64,000 nucleotides of DNA from Actinoplanes missouriensis 431 (GTDB lineage: Bacteria; Actinomycetota; Actinomycetes; Mycobacteriales; Micromonosporaceae). The notes beneath the pieces are model-generated. The model had not been told where the DNA came from, searched no databases, and worked only from the letters and a program-made list of their open reading frames with translations. Where the stretch lies: NCBI RefSeq assembly GCF_000284295.1, contig NC_017093.1, forward strand, positions 7,316,001 to 7,380,000, in the 5' to 3' direction. A program made the translations under genes and the position numbers. How positions within the stretch are numbered: the first letter of the stretch is position 1; every line of letters starts with the position of its first letter. Positions 17,582 to 25,208 of this stretch are shown piece after piece.

Positions 17582-18622
17582 TCAGCGCTTCAGGCGGGCT
17601 ATCCGGCCGGCCTCGCCGGAGGCCCAGCAGGAGCCGTCGGTGGCGCAGGCGACCGCGTCGAAGCTGCCCCCGTCGAAGCGCCGCCAGCTGACCCCGCCGT
17701 CGAACGAGACGTCGCTGCCGGTGGGCCCGACCGCCAGCGCGACACCCCGGCGCCCGGTCCACGCGACGCCGGAGCGGTACTCGCCCGGCACCGTGCGGGA
17801 CACTGTCCAGCGCCGCCCGCCGTCCCGGCTGACCGCAGCGCCGTCCGGAGCGGCCTCCGGGGTCACGTAGTCGCCGCCGACCGCGAGCCCGTGGCGCCCG
17901 TCGCGGAACGCCAGGCCGTAGACGCCGGCGCTCGGGCCTCCCGGGATCGGCGTCTCGCTCACCCTCCAGCTCCGGCCGCCGTCCCGGGAGGCGAAGACCC
18001 GCGAGACCGATCCGCCACCCGTCGCGAACCAGGCGTTGTGCCCCTGCGTGACCAGGCACGTCCCGCTGGCGGCGAAGGCGAACTCGCCGGGCAGCGCGGC
18101 CGGCATGCCGCCGGTGGGCCGGACCTGCCAGGTGCGGCCGCCGTCGCGGGTGGCGAGGATCCGGAACTTCCCGCCGACCGGGTCGGAGAGGGCCAGGCCG
18201 TGCCTGCGGCCGGAGAAGTCGAGGCAGTCGTAGAACGCGGCCGGGTCGGTGTTGCGGAACGACTCGTCCCAGGTCCGGCCGCCGTCCGAGGTCCGGTACA
18301 CCCGGGACTCCTCGCCGGCGCCGATGGTGAGGGCGACGGCGGTCCGCGCGTCGAACGCCTCGATGTCGCGGAATTGCAGAGCGGCCGCGTCCGCCGGGCC
18401 CACCGAGGACCAGGACCGGCCGCCGTCGATCGTCCGCAGCACGGTTCCGGCCGAGCCCGCGGCCCAGGCGACCGTGGAGCTGACCGGGGCGAGCCCGCGG
18501 AACCGGGCGGTCGACCCGGTGTCGGTGAGCTGCCAGGAGAGGCCCGGTCCCGGGGTGAAGCCGGTGCTGCCGAGCATGACGAGAGCTAGGGCTGGGATCG
18601 ACAACTTTCGCTGCAATGTCAT
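17582..18622 (-). CDS. Exported BNR/Ycf48-like beta-propeller protein
   Basis: 346 residues with an N-terminal signal peptide (about 1-23) and at least five Asp-box repeats of the form S/T-x-D-G-G-x-x-W, for example TIDGGRSW, TSDGGRTW, TRDGGRTW, SRDGGRSW and SFDGGVSW. The repeats build a beta-propeller. Similar proteins are named oxidoreductase, sialidase-like or Ycf48-like without evidence of activity; no catalytic residues can be assigned here. ATG 18622. Probably monocistronic, with the REP hairpin as terminator. Confidence 0.75.
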   Translation of the reverse strand: MTLQRKLSIPALALVMLGSTGFTPGPGLSWQLTDTGSTARFRGLAPVSSTVAWAAGSAGTVLRTIDGGRSWSSVGPADAAALQFRDIEAFDARTAVALTIGAGEESRVYRTSDGGRTWDESFRNTDPAAFYDCLDFSGRRHGLALSDPVGGKFRILATRDGGRTWQVRPTGGMPAALPGEFAFAASGTCLVTQGHNAWFATGGGSVSRVFASRDGGRSWRVSETPIPGGPSAGVYGLAFRDGRHGLAVGGDYVTPEAAPDGAAVSRDGGRRWTVSRTVPGEYRSGVAWTGRRGVALAVGPTGSDVSFDGGVSWRRFDGGSFDAVACATDGSCWASGEAGRIARLKR

Positions 18623-18645
18623 GTCCGCAACCTACCGGAGCGGGC

Positions 18646-19281
18646 TCAGACGTTCAGGTACGCCAGCACCGCCAGCACCCGGCGGTGATCGTCGTCCGAG
18701 GGCGGCAGGCCCAGCTTCGTGAAGATGCTGCTGATGTGCTTGCTGACCGCTTTCTCCCCGATGAACAGCTTCCCGGCGATCGCCCCGTTCGACCGGCCCT
18801 CGGCCATCAGCCCGAGCACCTCCCGCTCGCGCGCGGTCAGCGCGGCCAGCGGCTGGTGCCGGGCCAGCAGCTGGCCCACCACCTCCGGGTCCATCGCGGT
18901 GCCACCGGCGGCCACCCGACGCACCGCGTCGATGAACTGGGCCACGTGCGAGACCCGGTCCTTGAGCAGGTATCCGACCCCGCCCTTGCGGTCGCTCAGC
19001 AGCTCACGGGCGTAGAGCGGCTCGACGTGCTGGGAGAGGACGAGCACCGGCATGCCGGGCACCGCCGCCCGGGCCGCGATCGCCGCCTGCAGGCCCTCGT
19101 CGGTGAAGGTGGGCGGCAGCCGTACGTCCACCACCGCCACGTCGGGTTTCTGCTCCACCAGGGCCGGCAGCAGCGACGGCCCGTTGTCGACCGCCGCCAC
19201 CACCTCGAAGTCGTACGCCTCCAGCAGCCTGGTCAGGCCGTCTCGGAGGAGGGCGTGATCTTCGGCGATGACAACGCGCAC
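18646..19281 (-). CDS. NarL/DesR-family response regulator
   Basis: 211 residues. A receiver domain (1-120) with phosphoacceptor D52 in VVDVRLPP and acidic pair ED (7-8), and a LuxR-type helix-turn-helix (LTAREREVLGLMAEGRSN, about 147-205). GTG 19281 has GGAG 5 nt upstream and lies inside the histidine-kinase gene: the two frames overlap by 49 bp, so the pair is co-expressed. Partner of the kinase encoded immediately upstream and probable regulator of the divergent desaturase. Confidence 0.92.
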   Translation of the reverse strand: MRVVIAEDHALLRDGLTRLLEAYDFEVVAAVDNGPSLLPALVEQKPDVAVVDVRLPPTFTDEGLQAAIAARAAVPGMPVLVLSQHVEPLYARELLSDRKGGVGYLLKDRVSHVAQFIDAVRRVAAGGTAMDPEVVGQLLARHQPLAALTAREREVLGLMAEGRSNGAIAGKLFIGEKAVSKHISSIFTKLGLPPSDDDHRRVLAVLAYLNV

Positions 19282-20513
19282 GGCAGCTCCATGGTCACGA
19301 CGGTCGGTCCGCCCGGAGGGCTGGACAGGCTCATCGTGCCATCGAAGGCAGCGAGACGGCGTTCGATACCCCGCAGGCCGGTCCCGCCGGCCGGATCGGC
19401 CCCGCCCAGGCCGTCGTCGCTGACCCGCATGGTCAGTTTCCCGTCGCTGTGCCAGAGCTGCACCTGGACGCTGCGCGCCATGCTGTGCCGGGCCGCGTTC
19501 GCCAGCACCTCGGCGACCGCGAAGTACGCGGCGGACTCCACCGGCGTGTCGAGCCGGCCGGGCACCGCCGCGCCGACGCTCGTCGGGATCGGCAGCGCCA
19601 TCGCCAGCGCCCGGACCGCGCCTTCCAGGCCCCGCTCGGCGAGCACCGGCGGGTGGATGCCGCGGACCAGGTGCCGCAGCTCGACCAGGGCGTCCGAGCT
19701 GGTCTCGCGGGCCTCGGCGAGCAGCTTGCGGGCCATCGCCGGATCGGCCTCGACCATCTCCTCGGCCAGCCCGATGGTCATCCCGAGCGAGACGAGCCGG
19801 GCCTGCGCGCCGTCGTGCAGGTCGCGCTCGATCCGGCGCAGCTCGGCGGCCTGCGAGTCCAGGTTCTCGGCGCGGGTCGTGGTCAGGTGGCTGACCCGCA
19901 GGCGCAGCTCGGCGTTGCGGGTCGGGGCCAGGAAGAGCCGGGTCAGGAGGGCGTCGGCGCGCCGCAAATAGGGCGCCATCGCCAGCCCGATCGCCAGGAT
20001 CACGGTGCCCTGCGGCAGGGACAGGAAGCCCTGGCCGACCGTCTCGATCGGCCAGATCACGCCGTAGCCGTACTCCCCGGTGCCGAGCCAGATCCAGAGC
20101 GGCAGCAGGACGATGCCCTCGACGCCGTAGAGCGGCACGGCGAGCGAGAGCACCCCCAGCACCAGCCCGGCCACCGCGCCCGGCAGCAACCAGGCGAAGT
20201 CCCGCCAGGTCGCCGGGTCGGTGATGATCCACCGGTACCGGACGAGCAGACCGCGGGACGGCGGCGCCGGCCGGTACGGGCGGGCGATCGGCATCCCGAA
20301 CGTCGCCGCGAGCCGGCGCGACAGCCGGGCCCGGAGCCGGATCAGCGCGGTCACCAGCGGCAGCAGCACCAGCCCGATGCCGAGCACCGGGGTGAGCACC
20401 AGGGAGACCACGAACAGCACGAAGAGCGGGATGTTCGTGATCGCCAGGGCCACGCTGAGCACGCCGCCGGCCACGGCGCGGACGCCGTCCCGTATCCAGT
20501 CACGCGAGTCCAT
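19233..20513 (-). CDS. DesK-like sensor histidine kinase
   Basis: 426 residues. An N-terminal putative-sensor module with four membrane helices (about 15-60 and 108-185), no large external domain, then HisKA_3 with phospho-histidine H233 in RIERDLHDGAQARL and an HATPase domain (VLANAARHS N-box, SDDGLGG G-box). Kinases of this shape sense membrane state; Bacillus DesK is the model. ATG 20513. It is divergent from a fatty-acid desaturase with 108 bp between them, which fits a membrane-fluidity circuit. The signal is inferred. Confidence 0.88.
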   Translation of the reverse strand: MDSRDWIRDGVRAVAGGVLSVALAITNIPLFVLFVVSLVLTPVLGIGLVLLPLVTALIRLRARLSRRLAATFGMPIARPYRPAPPSRGLLVRYRWIITDPATWRDFAWLLPGAVAGLVLGVLSLAVPLYGVEGIVLLPLWIWLGTGEYGYGVIWPIETVGQGFLSLPQGTVILAIGLAMAPYLRRADALLTRLFLAPTRNAELRLRVSHLTTTRAENLDSQAAELRRIERDLHDGAQARLVSLGMTIGLAEEMVEADPAMARKLLAEARETSSDALVELRHLVRGIHPPVLAERGLEGAVRALAMALPIPTSVGAAVPGRLDTPVESAAYFAVAEVLANAARHSMARSVQVQLWHSDGKLTMRVSDDGLGGADPAGGTGLRGIERRLAAFDGTMSLSSPPGGPTVVTMELPCALSSPKITPSSETA

Positions 20514-20549
20514 GTCCTCATCCTGGCCCGCGGCCGCCAGCGTGTCGGT

Positions 20550-20584
20550 AGTGCCAGCCCTACCACCGCAGGGGGTCTGGCACT
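20550..20584. promoter_or_regulatory. Inverted repeat between kinase and desaturase genes
   Basis: AGTGCCAG (20550-20557) and CTGGCACT (20577-20584), perfect 8-bp arms 19 bp apart. A second, nested repeat GGTAG / CTACC overlaps the left arm. This is the obvious candidate site for the response regulator and could control both divergent transcripts. Confidence 0.5.
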
Positions 20585-20621
20585 CCTGACCACCGCGCGC
20601 GCGGGCGGGAGGCTGAGACCC

Positions 20622-21617
20622 ATGACGACGACAGCGGAGACACGAGCAACCGGCAGCGACTTCGCGGAGCTGAGCCGCCGGATCAACGCGGCCGGCCTGC
20701 TCCGGCGACGACCGGCCTACTACGCCGCGCGCCTGACCGGCGTGGCCCTCGCCCTGATCGGCGGCTGGACGGCGTTCTTCCTGGTCGGCGCCTCGTGGTG
20801 GACGCTCGCGGTGGCCGTCTTCCTGGCGGTGGTGTTCGCTCAGACCGCCCTGGTGGCGCACGACCTCGCGCACCGGCAGGTGTTCCGCACCAACAAGCCG
20901 AGCGCCCGGGCCGGCCTGATCGCCGGCAACCTGGCGATCGGCATGTCCTACGGCTACTGGATGGACAAGCACACCAAGCACCACGCCAACCCGAACCACG
21001 ACGACCTGGATCCGGACGTCGGGCCGGGAGTGCTGGTCTGGAACGCCGAGAACGCGCGGGGCCTCATCGCGAAGTACCAGGCGTACCTGTTCTTCCCGCT
21101 GCTCACCCTGCTCGGCCTGTCGCTGAAGAAGGACAGCGTCCGGGCGCTGCGCAACGGCACGGTGAAGCGGCCGGTCCTGGAGGGCACGCTGCTGGCCGTG
21201 CACATCGTCGCCTACCTCGCGGCCCTGGCGCTGGTGCTCAGCCCGCTGCAGGCGCTCGCGTTCCTGGTGGTGCACCAGGCGGTCTTCGGCGTCTACCTGG
21301 GCATGACGTTCGCCCCCAACCACAAGGGCATGCCACACCCGGACGGCACCGAGGACTACCTCCGCAAGCAGGTGCTGACCTCCCGCAACGTCCGTGGCGG
21401 GTGGCTCGTCGACACGGCGCTCGGCGGGCTCAACTACCAGATCGAGCACCACCTGTTCCCGGCCATGCCGACGCCCAACCTGCGCAAGGCCCAGCCGGTG
21501 GTGCAGCGGTACTGCGCGGAGATCGGTGTGCCGTACGAGATGACCAGCCTCACCGAGTCCTACGCGCAGGCGCTGCGCCACCTCCACGAGGTCGGGGCGG
21601 ACCTGCGCGGGAACTAG
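20622..21617 (+). CDS. Membrane fatty-acid desaturase
   Basis: 331 residues, di-iron acyl-lipid desaturase. All three histidine boxes are present: HDLAH (80-84), HTKHH (117-121) and QIEHH (273-277); the QxxHH form is that of acyl-lipid and front-end type desaturases. Membrane spans lie around 38-78 and 195-235. ATG 20622 follows GGGAGG. Divergent from a DesK/DesR-like pair, so likely induced when membrane order rises. Its stop overlaps that of the convergent poxB gene (CTAG, 21614-21617). The position of the double bond cannot be predicted. Confidence 0.9.
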   Translation: MTTTAETRATGSDFAELSRRINAAGLLRRRPAYYAARLTGVALALIGGWTAFFLVGASWWTLAVAVFLAVVFAQTALVAHDLAHRQVFRTNKPSARAGLIAGNLAIGMSYGYWMDKHTKHHANPNHDDLDPDVGPGVLVWNAENARGLIAKYQAYLFFPLLTLLGLSLKKDSVRALRNGTVKRPVLEGTLLAVHIVAYLAALALVLSPLQALAFLVVHQAVFGVYLGMTFAPNHKGMPHPDGTEDYLRKQVLTSRNVRGGWLVDTALGGLNYQIEHHLFPAMPTPNLRKAQPVVQRYCAEIGVPYEMTSLTESYAQALRHLHEVGADLRGN

Positions 21618-23353
21618 CGGGGGATGTTCCGCAGGTTGGTCCGGGCCAGATGCAGCATCTGGCCCACCCCACCGCCCAGCACGGTCCGGCCGACAGCGAG
21701 CGCGAACCCGGCGGCCTCCTCCTTGGTGATGTGCGGCGGGAGCTCCAGCGCGTTCGGGTCGGTCACCACGTCGAGCACCGCGGGCCCGTCGTGATCCAGG
21801 AATTCCCGCATCGCCCGGCGTAGTTCGGCCGGCTTCTCGACCCGTACCCCCAGGATGCCCGCGCCGCGGGCAATGGCCGCGAAATCGACCGCGGCGTGGT
21901 CGGTCTCGAACGGCGGGTCGCCGGCTACCAGCATCTCCAGGCGGACCATGCCGAGGCTGGAGTTGTTGAAGACCACGACCTTGACCGGCAGGTTGTGCAG
22001 TTTCGCGGTGAGCAGCTCGCCGAGGAGCATGGCGAGCCCGCCGTCGCCGGACATCGAGACGACCTGCCGCTCCGGGAAGACCTTCTGCGCGCCGAGCGCC
22101 TGCGGCAGCGCGTTCGCCATGGTGCCGTGCACCCAGGAGCCGAGCAGCCGGCGATGCCCGTTCGGGGTGATGTAGCGGGCGATCCAGCTGCAGCACATGC
22201 CGGTGTCGGCCGTGAAGATCGCATCCGAGGCAGCCTCCTCGTCGAGCACCGAGGCGACGTACTCCGGGTGGATCGGCGTGAGGTGCTCGACGTCGTGCGT
22301 GTACGCGCCGACCACCCGCTCCAGTTCCTCGTTGTGCTTCGCCAGCATCCGGTCGAGGAAGTCCCGCTTCTTGCGGTTCAGTTTCGGCAGCAACGCCCGG
22401 ATCGTCGCGCCGACGTCACCCGCGACGCCCTGGTCGAGCGGGGTGCGCCGGCCCAGCCGGGACGGGTCGATGTCGACCTGGACGGTGTTCTTGCCGGGCA
22501 GGAACTGACGGTACGGGAAGTCGGTGCCGAGCAGGATCAGCAGATCCGCCTCGTGGCTGGCCTGGTAACACGCGCCGTACCCGAGCAGGCCGGACATGCC
22601 GACGTCGAACGGGTTGTCGTACTGCAGCGACTCCTTGCCCCGCAGGGTGTGCCCGACCGGCGCGGCAAGCACGTCGGCGAGCTGCAGGACGTCGTCGCGG
22701 GCGCCCGCCGCGCCGATGCCACCGAAGATCGCCACCGTCTCGGCCTGGTTGATCCGCTCGGCCAGCTCCTCGATCACCTCGGGCGCCGGCGCGCCGATCA
22801 CCGGGCCGGCCGCGCGGTGCGCCGTGCCGGTCTCGTTCACGGCGTGCTGGGAGAGCACATCGCCGGGCATCACCAGCACCGCAGCGCCGCGCTTGCCGAC
22901 CGCCTCCTGGATCGCCACCCGGGCCATCCGGGGCATCTGCTCCGGCGAGGAAACCAGCTCGGTGAAGTGGCTGGCCTGCCCGAACAGCTGCTTCGGGTCG
23001 GTCTCCTGGAAGAAGCCGGTGCCGATCTCGGTGGAGACGATGTGCGAGGCGATCGCGAGAACCGGCGCGCCCGAGCGGTGCGCGTCGAAGACGCCCTGGA
23101 TCAGGTGCGTGTTGCCCGGTCCGCAGCTGCCGGCGCAGACCGCGAGCCGGCCGGTGAGCTGCGCCTCCGCCGAGGCCGCGAACGCCGCCGCCTCCTCGTT
23201 GTGCACGTGCACCCACTCGATCGCCCCGCTGCGCCGGATGGCGTCGCTCAGCGAGTTCAGGCTGTCCCCCACGATCCCGTAGATCCGCTCGACCCCGGCC
23301 TGGACCAGAACCTCGACAAATTGGTCCGCAACCGTCTGCTTCGTCCCGAACAT
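21614..23353 (-). CDS. poxB: Pyruvate dehydrogenase (quinone) / pyruvate oxidase, PoxB-like
   Basis: 579 residues, thiamine-diphosphate and FAD enzyme converting pyruvate to acetate and CO2 with electrons to quinone. N-terminal Pyr domain with the catalytic glutamate in VHNEEAAAFAA, a central FAD/transhydrogenase domain, and a C-terminal PP domain with the ThDP motif GDGGLAMLLGEL ending in VVFNN. The start is ATG 23353 with GGGAGG; in-frame codons further upstream would add 27 residues of low-complexity sequence. The C-terminal lipid-binding helix known from E. coli PoxB cannot be judged by eye. Confidence 0.88.
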   Translation of the reverse strand: MFGTKQTVADQFVEVLVQAGVERIYGIVGDSLNSLSDAIRRSGAIEWVHVHNEEAAAFAASAEAQLTGRLAVCAGSCGPGNTHLIQGVFDAHRSGAPVLAIASHIVSTEIGTGFFQETDPKQLFGQASHFTELVSSPEQMPRMARVAIQEAVGKRGAAVLVMPGDVLSQHAVNETGTAHRAAGPVIGAPAPEVIEELAERINQAETVAIFGGIGAAGARDDVLQLADVLAAPVGHTLRGKESLQYDNPFDVGMSGLLGYGACYQASHEADLLILLGTDFPYRQFLPGKNTVQVDIDPSRLGRRTPLDQGVAGDVGATIRALLPKLNRKKRDFLDRMLAKHNEELERVVGAYTHDVEHLTPIHPEYVASVLDEEAASDAIFTADTGMCCSWIARYITPNGHRRLLGSWVHGTMANALPQALGAQKVFPERQVVSMSGDGGLAMLLGELLTAKLHNLPVKVVVFNNSSLGMVRLEMLVAGDPPFETDHAAVDFAAIARGAGILGVRVEKPAELRRAMREFLDHDGPAVLDVVTDPNALELPPHITKEEAAGFALAVGRTVLGGGVGQMLHLARTNLRNIPR

Positions 23354-23740
23354 CCCCGCGCCTCCCGCCCCGTTTCCTCCAGCGGATCTGCGATACCCCG
23401 GCATCGGGCCGCCCGAACGGGACGTGCGTCTCACTCCGGGCGTGAACCTCCGGCCCTTTCTTCCGTACGGGGTACCGGCGCACCCTCGTTGATCAAGGGG
23501 GAAAGGAGGCCTCCTGTGGCCGGTGGGCGTAAAGTCTATGGACCGGCCCGAGGGCCGGACGACGTATACGGTTCATCCGATTTCCGGGTGGGCGCGGGCG
23601 CCTGAGTTGTTCAGCGGCGGCCGCAGACTCCGTCGGCGGCACGGCGGCGATCACCGCAGGGCGAAAGCAGCGTCACTGCAGGTGATGGCCCTTGTGGTAC
23701 CGGCGTTTTATTTGGTGTTTGCATAGGATTAAGGTCTAGA
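23354..23740. other. Gap between poxB and the phosphatidyltransferase gene
   Basis: 387 bp without a convincing gene. It contains a small hairpin CCGGCCC / GGGCCGG (23543-23558), the palindrome CGTATACG just after it, and an AT-richer stretch (23705-23735) that probably carries the promoter of the next gene. A 67-codon frame at 23523-23726 has no recognisable product. A structured leader is possible but I cannot match it to a known riboswitch. Confidence 0.4.
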
Positions 23741-24652
23741 GTGCCGCGCGTGAAGGTGACCTTGCAGGAGATCCGGGAGCGGACCTACAAGCCGGTTGAC
23801 GCGTGGTGGACCGTGCTTCTGGTCGACCCGCTGGCGTCCCGGTTGGTGCGTCTGGTCGCGCCGTACCGGTGGATCACGCCTAACGTTCTTACCCTGTTCG
23901 CGACCGTGATCGGCGTGGGCGCGATGGTCTTCTTCGCCATCGGGGACCGCTGGGCGCTGGCCGCCGGCGCGCTCCTGTTCCACCTGAGCTTCGTCGTCGA
24001 CTGCATGGACGGCAAGATCGCCCGGCTGAACGGGACCGGCACGATCTTCGGGCAGTGGCTCGACTTCGTGCTCGACCGGGTCCGGGTCTTCTTCTGCGCG
24101 GTCGCCCTCTTCGGCGGGCAGTACGTGCAGACGGACAACGTCGCGTACCTCTGGATGATGTCGGTCGCGGTCTTCCTCGACCTCTTCCGGTACCTCAACG
24201 GCCAGCAGATGGCGAAGGTCCGCCGGTTCATGCGGGAGCAGATCGAAGCTCTCCAGCCGCCGCGGGACCCGGCTGCCGCGACCGCCGCCGAGGAGGCGCC
24301 CGCCGCGCCGGCCGGCACGCCGTCGCTGCGCCGCCGGGTGGGCAACACCCTGCGCAGCAACCGGATCCGCACGCACCTGTTCAGCGGCATCGAGTACGAG
24401 ATGTTCGTCTTCATCGTCGGCCCGCTGCTCGGCCTGGTCATCCCGGTCACCATCCTGGCCGGCGCGGGACTGCTCACCTTCGAGCTGTTCCTGATCCTGC
24501 GCCTGCTCCGCGCCTGCCAGCAGCACCCGGCCAAGCTGGCGGCGGCCGAGGCGGCGTTCGCGGCACGGCAGGCACAGGCCGAGGCGCCGCCGATCCCGGC
24601 CGAGATGCCCGCCCCCGGCGTCACCCCGACGGGCGTGCCCACCACCGTCTGA
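23741..24652 (+). CDS. CDP-alcohol phosphatidyltransferase
   Basis: 303-residue integral membrane enzyme of phospholipid synthesis. The family motif D-x2-DG-x2-AR-x8-G-x3-D-x3-D is complete (DCMDGKIAR, then GQWLDFVLD, about residues 87-112). Six spans are predicted, the last pair at about 225-255. The GTG start at 23741 has AAGG 6 nt upstream. The C-terminal ~70 residues are Ala/Pro-rich and probably cytoplasmic. The acceptor alcohol (glycerol phosphate, inositol phosphate or other) cannot be decided by eye. Confidence 0.88.
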   Translation: MPRVKVTLQEIRERTYKPVDAWWTVLLVDPLASRLVRLVAPYRWITPNVLTLFATVIGVGAMVFFAIGDRWALAAGALLFHLSFVVDCMDGKIARLNGTGTIFGQWLDFVLDRVRVFFCAVALFGGQYVQTDNVAYLWMMSVAVFLDLFRYLNGQQMAKVRRFMREQIEALQPPRDPAAATAAEEAPAAPAGTPSLRRRVGNTLRSNRIRTHLFSGIEYEMFVFIVGPLLGLVIPVTILAGAGLLTFELFLILRLLRACQQHPAKLAAAEAAFAARQAQAEAPPIPAEMPAPGVTPTGVPTTV

Positions 24653-24667
24653 GTCACAGCGCCTTCC

Positions 24668-24702
24668 AGGAGCACCCCCGGTCATCGGCCGGGGGTGCTC
24701 CT
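24668..24702 (+). terminator. Strong intrinsic terminator
   Basis: A 14-bp perfect stem AGGAGCACCCCCGG / CCGGGGGTGCTCCT with a 7-nt loop, followed by GTTTT, 15 nt past the phosphatidyltransferase stop. One of the few terminators here with a T run. Confidence 0.85.
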
Positions 24703-24795
24703 GTTTTGCACCCGGCCGGCGATCCACCGCCCCGGCGCCGTGCCGAACGGAAACGTGCCGGACGCCGACCGCGCCGGCTGACGAAGGGGACCGCC

Positions 24796-25185
24796 ATGAA
24801 CCGGGAGAACGTGCCGCTCACCGTGAAGCTGCGCCTGATGAGCGCGAACTCCGGACGGCCCGTGCCGGGGTACCGGGTGAACCTGTGGCACTGCGACCGC
24901 GCGTCCGGCGGGGAGCAGACCAGCGACACCTCCGGCTGGGTGGCCTTCCCCAGCGCTTTCCCGGGCGAGTCCGCGGGGCACTGGCCGCACATGCACTTCG
25001 AGGTCTACCGGGACAGCCGGGCGGTGCACGCGGCCCAGCTGGTGCTGCCCGGCGACGGCCGGCATGCCGCCCCGATGAGTCTCGCGGCCGACACCTGCTT
25101 CGCCGGCGGCTGGCCGCTGGAGATCCCCTCGATGACCGGCGACCCGAACCGCGGCCTGGTCGCCACCCGAACCGTGGATCTCTGA
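24796..25185 (+). CDS. Small intradiol-dioxygenase-like protein, iron ligands missing
   Basis: A 129-residue beta-sandwich resembling the catalytic core of intradiol ring-cleavage dioxygenases: VPGYRVNLWHCD (about 24-35), SDTSGWVAFPSAFPG and WPHMHFEVY with the HxH pair. True intradiol enzymes bind Fe(III) through two Tyr and two His; both Tyr positions (the G-x-Y-S and Y-P-G-W-Y segments) are replaced here by SGGEQ and FPGES. It is therefore probably non-catalytic or does something else. ATG 24796 with GAAGGGGA. Alone between a terminator and a glycosyltransferase gene. Confidence 0.65.
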   Translation: MNRENVPLTVKLRLMSANSGRPVPGYRVNLWHCDRASGGEQTSDTSGWVAFPSAFPGESAGHWPHMHFEVYRDSRAVHAAQLVLPGDGRHAAPMSLAADTCFAGGWPLEIPSMTGDPNRGLVATRTVDL

Positions 25186-25208
25186 ACTCGGGCGGCTAGA
25201 TTGGCGCG

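Noticed and set aside
23523..23726. A 67-codon frame before the phosphatidyltransferase gene
   Set aside because: Composition is unlike a conserved protein, it has no family, and it probably overlaps leader and promoter DNA of the next gene.
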